DNA from: an uncultured Eubacteriales bacterium
Lineage (GTDB): Bacteria > Bacillota > Clostridia > Oscillospirales > RGIG7773
Direction of reading: 5' to 3'
Length of the DNA stretch: 15,739 bases
Assembly (NCBI GenBank): GCA_934541205.1
Contig: CAKTDK010000028.1
Coordinates: 1-15,739, forward strand
The notes under the pieces are model-generated. The model was not told the origin of the DNA. It searched no databases and saw nothing but the letters and a program-made list of their open reading frames with translations. This document shows positions 10,182 through 15,739 of the stretch, one piece after another (position 1 is the first letter of the stretch; each line of letters begins with the position of its first letter). A program made the translations under genes and the position numbers.

Positions 10182-10210
10182 ATTTTAACACAAGGTAATA
10201 AAAATGTCAA
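10182..10210 (-). promoter_or_regulatory. Promoter of the orphan RNA
   Basis: Minus strand TTGACA (complement of 10205-10210), 17-bp spacer, TAAAAT (complement of 10182-10187). Its -35 box abuts the ribosome site of the rightward RHH gene. Confidence 0.82.
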
Positions 10211-10222
10211 GAGGTGATACAT

Positions 10223-10429
10223 TTGTCTGATAGAAAATTTAATAAAATCAAATATAACAATGAATTTAATTCTAACGCATATGATAGAATTAATTTGACA
10301 GTAAAAAAGGGGAATAAAAATAAAATTAAAGAAATAGCAGAATTAAATGGTGGAACTGTAAACGGATATATTAAAAATGCAATAAAGAAGCAATATAAAG
10401 AAGATGCAGGAGAAGAAATAGAGTTATAA
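10223..10429 (+). CDS. Ribbon-helix-helix (Arc-like) DNA-binding protein (TTG start)
   Basis: About 68 residues. AGAGGTGAT lies 5 nt before a TTG at 10223; a GTG inside the ribosome site is unlikely to be the start. The fold is YDRINLTVKKGNKNKIKEIAELNGGTVNGYIKNAIKKQY: a strand (RINLTV), helix A, and helix B after the GGTVNGYI turn, as in Arc/CopG regulators. It is the last gene before the late promoter at 10541-10573 and could act there or on its own expression. No partner toxin frame follows, so it is not part of a standard toxin-antitoxin pair. Confidence 0.8.
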   Translation: MSDRKFNKIKYNNEFNSNAYDRINLTVKKGNKNKIKEIAELNGGTVNGYIKNAIKKQYKEDAGEEIEL

Positions 10430-10540
10430 TAGTTAAAACAGGCAATTTTAACGATATTAAGTATGAAAAATAATATAATATATATTAAGCATAAAAATCC
10501 ATATAATAACCGTTATTTTTAGTTATAAAAATAAAAAGAT

Positions 10541-10573
10541 GTGTCACAATGTTACACTTATGTATGATATAAT
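10541..10573 (+). promoter_or_regulatory. Late promoter with upstream dyad
   Basis: Extended -10 TGA-TATAAT (-10 box at 10568-10573) with no good -35 box. In its place lies GTGTCACAATGTTACAC (10541-10557), a dyad with one mismatch. A poor -35 box replaced by a dyad is the form of an activator-dependent phage late promoter. The region 10430-10540 is AT-rich with nothing else recognised. Confidence 0.65.
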
Positions 10574-10597
10574 AGTAATGTGAAAAATTAGATATTT

Positions 10598-10630
10598 AAG
10601 AACGTTTGAGTTATTCAAGCGTTCTTTTTT
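10598..10630 (+). terminator. Leader terminator ahead of the late operon
   Basis: AAGAACG/CGTTCTT with an inner TTTGA/TCAAG stem (12 bp in all) and a T-run to 10630. It lies between the late promoter and terS, so full late transcription needs read-through or antitermination. Confidence 0.82.
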
Positions 10631-10660
10631 GTTGCATTTTTAAAGAAAGGAGAGTTTGAA

Positions 10661-11038
10661 ATGCCGAGAAAGAAAACAAATGTCGGCGGCAGAAATACTG
10701 TAATGACTGAAAAGGTTATTAAGAAGCTGGAAGAGGGATTTTTATATGACCTTAACGTCAGTCAAGCTTGTATATATGCTGGAATAGATAGAAAAACATA
10801 CAGTAATTATTGCCGTAAAAACCCTGAAATGAAAGAACGGTTTGAAGCATTAAGGGAAAACGTAAAGCTGAAAGCAAAGATAAATATAGCAAAGAATATC
10901 AAAAAGGGTGATGTTGACATATCCAAATGGCTGCTTGAACACAGGGCACCTGATGAATACAGCAAGAAGATAAACGCAAGCATAGACGAAGGAATAAAGA
11001 TAGAGTTTTCAAAAGATATAGGGGGATTAGGGGAATGA
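10661..11038 (+). CDS. terS: Terminase small subunit
   Basis: 125 residues; AAAGGAGAG is the ribosome site. The N-terminal part has a helix-turn-helix typical of small terminases: LYDLNVSQACIYAGIDRKTYSNYCRKNPEMKERFEAL. A helical region follows (LKAKINIAKNIKKGDVDISKWLLEHRAPDEYSKK); the WLLEHRAPDEYS segment is familiar from Firmicute phage small terminases. The protein binds the pac/cos region and gives the DNA to the large subunit. The stop overlaps the terL start (ATGA). Packaging sites of this phage type often lie in or near this gene. Confidence 0.9.
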   Translation: MPRKKTNVGGRNTVMTEKVIKKLEEGFLYDLNVSQACIYAGIDRKTYSNYCRKNPEMKERFEALRENVKLKAKINIAKNIKKGDVDISKWLLEHRAPDEYSKKINASIDEGIKIEFSKDIGGLGE

Positions 11039-12396
11039 CGGTCACAATACCGCCTATTAAGTTATATCCACCCCAGCTTGAATTTTTCAAGTCAAAGACA
11101 AGATATACAGCATATGGCGGAGCAAGAGGGGGCGGCAAAAGCTATGCCGCAAGAACAAAAGCGGTATTAATGGCATTAAATTATTCCGGCATACAAATAC
11201 TTTTTTTAAGAAGAACGTATTCGCAGGTTAATGAAAACCATATAAAGCCAATGATGTCGGTATTTAATGAACTTATTAAAAACAAGGTTATGAAATATAA
11301 AGATACCGATAAGGTGTTTAAATTCATTAACGGAAGCAATATAAAATTCGGATATTGCGACAATGAAAAAGATGTATTGCAGTATCAAGGACAAAGCTAT
11401 GACGTAATATTCATGGAAGAAGCAACACAGTTTACGGAATTTCAATTTCAGTGTTTAACAGAATGTAACAGAAGCTCCGGACTGATTAAGGGGAAGAAAT
11501 TCAAGTCAAGAATGTATTTTACGTGTAACCCCGGCGGAGTGGGGCATGAATGGGTAAAAAGGCTTTTTGTAGACAGAACATATAAAAACAATGAAAAGGA
11601 AGAAGATTATACATTTATCCGTTCAAGCGTGTATGACAATAAATTTCTTATGGATAACGATCCTGATTATGTGCGTACTCTTGAAAATCTTCCTGAAAAA
11701 CGAAAAAAAGCAATGCTGTATGGTGACTGGGACGTATTAGAGGGACAGTATTTTGAAGAATTTTCAAGAGATATACACGTTGTTGAGCCTTTTGAAATTC
11801 CAAAGCATTGGAGAAGATATATAGCCTTTGACTATGGCTTAGATATGTTTGCCTGCTACTTTATAGCCTTAGACGAAAGAGGGAAAGCATATGTATACAA
11901 AGAGATATACCAAAGCGGCTTGATTATATCACAAGCGGCACAGGAGATATTAAACGCAAAAGCAGGAGAAGAAATATATCAAATATTTGCGCCGCCTGAT
12001 ATGTGGAACAAACGGCAGGAAACAGGACGGAGCATAGCGGAGATATTCAGAGATAACGGATTATTATTAACAAAAGCAAATAATGACCGTATACAAGGCT
12101 GGCTTGATTTAAAAGAATGGCTTAAACCTTATGAAGATGAACAGGGGATTAAGACTGCTAATATAGTGTTTTTCAAGAATTGTCAGAACTTAATCAGGTG
12201 TTTGCCTCTTCTACAGTATGACAGCAAAAATCCAAATGACACAGCAAGAGAGCCACATGAGATAACGCACGCTCCAGACGCAATAAGATATTTTGTAGCC
12301 GGAAGACCGAGAAAAACAATAGTTGAACAGACAAACAAAAGTACGTTGTGGATGTTTAACAATCAAAAACAGGAAGGAGATTTTTTGCAGTGGTGA
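11035..12396 (+). CDS. terL: Terminase large subunit
   Basis: 453 residues, complete. ATPase domain: Walker A GGARGGGKS (28-36), Walker B VIFMEEA (124-130), coupling motif FTCNPGG (162-168). Nuclease domain from about 250: D266 in IAFDYGLD, a second acidic site at APPDMW, and a C-terminal HAPDAIRYFV Asp. It pumps DNA into the procapsid and cuts concatemers. Length and order are typical for large terminases of Firmicute siphophages and podophages with a P22-like portal. It is followed, with overlap, by a small membrane protein gene. Confidence 0.96.
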   Translation: MTVTIPPIKLYPPQLEFFKSKTRYTAYGGARGGGKSYAARTKAVLMALNYSGIQILFLRRTYSQVNENHIKPMMSVFNELIKNKVMKYKDTDKVFKFINGSNIKFGYCDNEKDVLQYQGQSYDVIFMEEATQFTEFQFQCLTECNRSSGLIKGKKFKSRMYFTCNPGGVGHEWVKRLFVDRTYKNNEKEEDYTFIRSSVYDNKFLMDNDPDYVRTLENLPEKRKKAMLYGDWDVLEGQYFEEFSRDIHVVEPFEIPKHWRRYIAFDYGLDMFACYFIALDERGKAYVYKEIYQSGLIISQAAQEILNAKAGEEIYQIFAPPDMWNKRQETGRSIAEIFRDNGLLLTKANNDRIQGWLDLKEWLKPYEDEQGIKTANIVFFKNCQNLIRCLPLLQYDSKNPNDTAREPHEITHAPDAIRYFVAGRPRKTIVEQTNKSTLWMFNNQKQEGDFLQW

Positions 12397-12623
12397 TTTT
12401 ATGTATTTCAAATTTATTATGTTTTGCATTAGGTGGATTTTTAACCGTTAAATGTATTCAATTAGGACTACGGTGGAAAATACAGCTTGAAAACAAAAAA
12501 GAGCCTGAAATAGAAAAAAATATAATTCAGAAAGTTATTGAAAAGAGAGAAGTAAAAAAAGAAACCGATGACAGACAGTCATTAGTTGACGAATGGTTAA
12601 ACGGTGACAGAAATGGAAAATAA
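12390..12623 (+). CDS. Small membrane protein between terL and portal
   Basis: 77 residues from a GTG at 12390 (GTG 12393 is also possible); AGGAAGGAG lies about 10 nt upstream, inside terL. Residues 2-24 form one membrane helix (VILCISNLLCFALGGFLTVKCIQLGL). The rest is charged and probably coiled coil (QLENKKEPEIEKNIIQKVIEKREVKKETDDRQ). Its place between terminase and portal suggests a DNA-packaging or virion accessory role, but no family was recognised. It overlaps terL by 7 bases and the portal gene by 11. Confidence 0.75.
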   Translation: MVILCISNLLCFALGGFLTVKCIQLGLRWKIQLENKKEPEIEKNIIQKVIEKREVKKETDDRQSLVDEWLNGDRNGK

Positions 12624-14385
12624 GATAACAGCTTCACAGATATTAAAAGAATATGAAAACGGACTTGAATATCAAAAAAATATGGGATATTACGAGAAAT
12701 TTCCTATGTATGAACGGTTTAAATTTGGTGAGCAGTGGCCGCCAGCTACAGACCGTACACGGTATATGCCACGTCCTGTAATGAACATCATCAAGTACAT
12801 AGTAAATCAGAGAAAGAGCAATCTTTTAAACAGTCCTTTGAACATATTGTTTTCAGCAGATGAAACTATTGAAGATATTCCCGAAGAAATGGAAGAAACA
12901 GAGGAAAACAGCCTTATAAAATTCGCTTCGGAAGGTGCTGACAAGTATACAAATCTTGCAAAATATGTGTGGGAGGACTTGGAACAAGACGAACTTAACG
13001 ACAAGATTACCGAGGACGCGTGTACTAACGGTACAGGCTTTGTACATTACTATTGGGATATCAACGTAAAAGGCGGTATAACAAATTCATATATCGGAGC
13101 AATAAGGGGAGAGATAATAGACGGACTTAATATATTTGTTTCAAATCCGCAGGACGAAGAAATACAAAATCAGGATTATATTATTGTTTCCAAACGTGTC
13201 AATGTTGATAAAGTTAAGGAAATAGCAAAAAAAGAGGGAATATCCTTTGAAGATATAGAAAATATATCATCTGATACAACAGATGAAAACTATGATACTT
13301 CACGTTCCGAAGATGAAGAGCAGAACATGACAACGCTTTTGACAAGGTATTATCGAAAAAAAGTTAACGTAACAGAAGAAAAAGACGGAGTAATAATAAA
13401 AACAGAAAAAAATCAGGTGTTCTTTGTCAAGTCTGTAGGAGAAACCCTCATAACAAAAGAACACAATACAAGGCTTGAAAAATATCCGATAGCAAAATTT
13501 GATTGGTACAGACGGAAAAAATCCTTTTTTGGCGTGGGAGAAGTAGAAGGAATAATACCAAACCAAAAAGCAATTAACTTTAATATAGCAATGCAGTTAT
13601 TGGCTGTGCAGGATATGGGATTTCCAAAGATTATAATACCCGAAGGAAGTATAGACCAAAAGATAACAAATGAGCCGGGCGAAATAATAGTTGAACATAC
13701 TTTTAACGGAGCAGGAGTAAGGTATTTAAATCCTCCGGCATTTTCAAGTATGCCGTTAAATCTAAGTGACAGCATATACGAAAAGACAAGAACACTTGCA
13801 GGAGTATCGGACACGTCTACAGGAGAAGCATTTACAGCTAATATGGCGGCTTCTGCAATAATAGCGCTTCAAAATCAGGCTAAAGTGCCGATACAGAATA
13901 TACAGCAGAAGTTTTTTAGATTTATAGAAGATGTTGCAAGAATATGGCTTGAATTTTTCCGTCATTACTATTCAACCGGCAGAACATTTGCCGTTGAGGA
14001 TGAAATGGGACAAAAACACAATGAAACTGTAAGGGGAACAGATTACAAGGATTTTGATTATAAACTGAAAATTGATGTGGGAACATCATCAGCATACAGC
14101 GAAAGCCTTGCTCAGTCTTCACTTGACAAGTTATTTGACAGGGGAGATATAGACGTTGAAACTTATGTTGATTTATCACCAAATACGGTAATGCCGTTTA
14201 AGGAAAGACTTAAAGAGATATTTAAACAGCAGAGGGAAATGCAACAGCAAATGCCCGAACAACAGCAAACAGCACCGCAGGAAGAAATGCAAAGTCAGAT
14301 ATCACAGGAAGGATATGCGGACACTATGGCAAATCCTGAAATATCGCAAGCGGTATATAACAAGATTGAAAATGAAAGTATATAA
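12613..14385 (+). CDS. Portal protein, P22-like
   Basis: 590 residues from the ATG at 12613; a GTG at 12604 is in frame. The N-terminus holds the P22-type portal phrase FGEQWPPATDRTRYMPRPVMNIIKYIVNQRKSNLL, and the centre has FDWYRRKKSFFGVGEVEGIIPNQKAINFNIAM, AGVRYLNPPAFSSMPLNL and AGVSDTSTGEAFTANMAASAI. These match Firmicute members of the P22-portal family, as does the length. The C-terminus is Gln-rich (QQREMQQQMPEQQQ), like the barrel/coiled-coil end of P22 gp1. Twelve copies form the vertex ring through which DNA enters. No good ribosome site is seen, so translation is probably coupled to the previous gene. Confidence 0.9.
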   Translation: MENKITASQILKEYENGLEYQKNMGYYEKFPMYERFKFGEQWPPATDRTRYMPRPVMNIIKYIVNQRKSNLLNSPLNILFSADETIEDIPEEMEETEENSLIKFASEGADKYTNLAKYVWEDLEQDELNDKITEDACTNGTGFVHYYWDINVKGGITNSYIGAIRGEIIDGLNIFVSNPQDEEIQNQDYIIVSKRVNVDKVKEIAKKEGISFEDIENISSDTTDENYDTSRSEDEEQNMTTLLTRYYRKKVNVTEEKDGVIIKTEKNQVFFVKSVGETLITKEHNTRLEKYPIAKFDWYRRKKSFFGVGEVEGIIPNQKAINFNIAMQLLAVQDMGFPKIIIPEGSIDQKITNEPGEIIVEHTFNGAGVRYLNPPAFSSMPLNLSDSIYEKTRTLAGVSDTSTGEAFTANMAASAIIALQNQAKVPIQNIQQKFFRFIEDVARIWLEFFRHYYSTGRTFAVEDEMGQKHNETVRGTDYKDFDYKLKIDVGTSSAYSESLAQSSLDKLFDRGDIDVETYVDLSPNTVMPFKERLKEIFKQQREMQQQMPEQQQTAPQEEMQSQISQEGYADTMANPEISQAVYNKIENESI

Positions 14386-14513
14386 ATTTACGTAATAAAA
14401 AGAAAGGATGATTAAATTGATTGTTAAATAACAATATATTTTATCAATAAAAAGGTGCTGCAAAACGGAGAGACCGAAACTCGCACAAAAACATAAAAAA
14501 GGAGAAATAAGAA
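14386..14513 (+). promoter_or_regulatory. Structured leader upstream of the scaffold gene
   Basis: The gap holds a compact element at 14455-14486. Outer arms are GTGC (14455-14458) and GCAC (14483-14486); an inner hairpin is CGG-AGAGA-CCG (14466-14476); GAG (14468-14470) could alternatively pair with CTC (14480-14482). AAAAAAGGAG with the scaffold ATG follows 28 bases later. No open frame fits here. It may be a translation-control or RNA-processing element for the capsid genes. Confidence 0.4.
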
Positions 14514-15323
14514 ATGGAATTTGAAAATCAGGCTGCTAATGCCGTTGCTGACAACGGAGAGGGAATCGCCGACCCTATAGAAGAAAGTACACAAGCGGAA
14601 GCTATGGAAAGCGGTAATGTCGATACCGATAGTGCAGAGATACAGGACACCGAGGAAGGTATTAATCCTAATAATACACCTGATAATACTGCAAATGAGG
14701 TTAATAATGATGTAACGCAGACACAGGCTTTTGCAAGAAGATTAAAAGAGGAAACCGAGAGAATACATAAAGAAACGCAGGACAGAACGGTCGCGCAAAT
14801 GCGTATACCTGATCCTTTAGGGGGATATGTAACCACCTATGACAGATATATGGAGCTTGTGCATGAAAATGAGCTGAGAGAACAAGCTGAAAGACAAGGC
14901 TTGCCTATCGAACTTCTAAAACAACAGCAACAAACAGAGGAAAGAATGCGACAGCTTGAAGAGCATATACAAAATACCGAAAGACAAAACTTGTATTATG
15001 CTGATGATGAAAGACTTAAATCTGATCCTGATATAAAGGACTTTTATATCGAAAACGAAAACGATATAAAGACAATGTATCAGAATTACGGAGGAAAATA
15101 TTCTCTTGATACAATTACAATGCACTTTCTTAGAAAGAACTATAACAGGAATATAAACACCACCGCAAAAAAAGCGGAACAGCAAACAATTAAAAGCTTA
15201 AATGATAATGTTCAGGGCTCTCCCGGAAGTCTTACGGACAAGACGGATAACACTACTATAGATTATCTTAAAATGTCTAAAAAAGATTTTCAGAGAGAAC
15301 TTGACAAAGTATTAAACGGATAA
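14514..15323 (+). CDS. Capsid scaffolding-like protein
   Basis: 269 residues, acidic, with no membrane or catalytic motif. The first ~75 residues are low-complexity and Asp/Glu/Asn-rich. Residues 78-165 are charged coiled coil (RRLKEETERIHKETQDRT, HENELREQAERQGLPIELLKQQQQTEERMRQLEEHIQNTERQ). The part around residues 165-215 is a compact helical unit (SDPDIKDFYIENENDIKTMYQNYGGKYSLDTITMHFLRKNYNRN). The end, KMSKKDFQRELDKVLNG, is a basic helix like the capsid-binding tail of scaffold proteins. Position between portal and major capsid protein is the usual one for a scaffold. AAAAAGGAG lies before the ATG. Confidence 0.82.
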   Translation: MEFENQAANAVADNGEGIADPIEESTQAEAMESGNVDTDSAEIQDTEEGINPNNTPDNTANEVNNDVTQTQAFARRLKEETERIHKETQDRTVAQMRIPDPLGGYVTTYDRYMELVHENELREQAERQGLPIELLKQQQQTEERMRQLEEHIQNTERQNLYYADDERLKSDPDIKDFYIENENDIKTMYQNYGGKYSLDTITMHFLRKNYNRNINTTAKKAEQQTIKSLNDNVQGSPGSLTDKTDNTTIDYLKMSKKDFQRELDKVLNG

Positions 15324-15336
15324 GGAGAGATTTTAA

Positions 15337-15739
15337 ATGGCAGTACAAACTTACACAGGCTTAACAGCCGAACAGCAAACATTTTATCAAAGAATACTTT
15401 TAGAAAGACTTCTTCCAAATTTAACATTATGCAAATACGGAATGAAAAAAAGTATTCCTAAAAATTCAGGAAAATCAACGGAGTTTAGAAGATTTAATTC
15501 TCTTGAAACCCCGACAGCTTCTTTAACGGAAGGTGTAACACCGTCAGGAAATTCGCTTGATATTACAGCAATAGTCGCAACTCTTACACAAGAGGGAGAT
15601 TATGTTGAAGTATCTGATATTCTTGATTTGACAGGCAAGGATAAAGTAATTGCCGAAACTACTGTTCTTTTAGCGGAACAGGCGGCAAAAAGACTTGAAG
15701 AACTTGCTTATGCGGAACTTAAAGCAGGAACAAACGTAC
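15337..15739 (+). CDS. Major capsid protein, N4-gp56 family (partial, C-terminus off the window)
   Basis: 134 complete codons are visible. AAGGAGAG lies 7 nt before the ATG. The N-terminus reads MAVQTYTGLTAEQQTFYQR, then LLPNLTLCKYGMKKSIPKNSGKSTEFRRFNSLETPTASLTEGVTPSGNSLDITAI. The phrases IPKNSGKSTEFRRFNSL, LTEGVTPSGN and GDYVEVSDILDLTG are characteristic of the N4-gp56 family of HK97-fold capsid proteins in many podophages and siphophages. It forms the icosahedral shell around the scaffold. The gene continues beyond base 15739. Confidence 0.93.
   Translation, partial: MAVQTYTGLTAEQQTFYQRILLERLLPNLTLCKYGMKKSIPKNSGKSTEFRRFNSLETPTASLTEGVTPSGNSLDITAIVATLTQEGDYVEVSDILDLTGKDKVIAETTVLLAEQAAKRLEELAYAELKAGTNV

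Noticed and set aside
10223..10429. RHH protein as the antitoxin of a toxin-antitoxin pair
   Set aside because: No toxin-like frame follows or precedes it closely; the next gene is terS behind a separate promoter.
13413..13814. 133-codon frame antisense to the portal gene
   Set aside because: The portal frame is clearly coding; the antisense frame has no start signals.
14528..14836. 102-codon frame antisense to the scaffold gene, Ser/Leu/Val-rich
   Set aside because: Its composition is what the complement of Glu/Asp/Asn-rich codons gives, and there is no ribosome site or promoter.

Overview
The window is part of a temperate, tailed-phage genome (prophage) in a low-GC Gram-positive host. AT-rich codon use, strong GAGGTGAT-type ribosome binding sites, an ImmA/IrrE protease beside a Cro/C1-type repressor, and an S-layer-homology (SLH) cargo protein all point to a Clostridia-like Firmicute. 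The host genus cannot be named from the sequence. Integrase, attachment sites, holin, endolysin and tail genes are not in view, and I saw no rRNA, tRNA, CRISPR array or insertion sequence.

Layout. (1) 1-4458: a leftward early operon of about thirteen small genes. It starts at a consensus promoter (4504-4532) with a Cro-like gene and ends, at the window edge, in a Rad52-like single-strand-annealing recombinase. Four rightward genes with their own promoters are interleaved with it (1893-2030, 2256-2399, 2760-2939, 3446-3997). Three of these use copies of one repeated promoter cassette and encode tiny Cys-rich proteins. (2) 4459-5828: the lysis-lysogeny switch, with a divergent promoter region carrying GCAACA/TTGTTGC motifs, a double-HTH repressor, and a convergent ImmA metalloprotease. 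(3) 5829-10430: a cargo island of self-contained promoter-gene-terminator units. These are an SLH surface protein with a small HTH gene, a DinJ-YafQ toxin-antitoxin pair, a YefM-YoeB pair, a candidate type I toxin with a convergent antisense RNA, a hypothetical gene divergent from an HTH gene across TGTGTA dyads, a second antisense-type RNA gene without a toxin, and a ribbon-helix-helix gene. (4) 10541-15739: the rightward late operon: promoter with dyad, leader terminator, small and large terminase, a small membrane protein, a P22-like portal, a structured leader, a scaffold-like protein and an N4-gp56-family major capsid protein that runs off the right edge.

How it works together (inference). 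The repressor would hold down the leftward early promoter and perhaps the repeated cassettes that share its GCAACA motif. ImmA would cleave the repressor on induction. Early genes would replicate and recombine the DNA. The late promoter, with a dyad and a downstream terminator, looks like an activator- or antiterminator-controlled switch into packaging and capsid genes. The island stays separately transcribed in the lysogen. The least ordinary features are the two related ~85-nt minus-strand RNAs (8925-9009 and 10090-10175), one facing a hydrophobic 35-residue ORF and one an orphan, and the repeated counter-oriented promoter cassettes of the early region.
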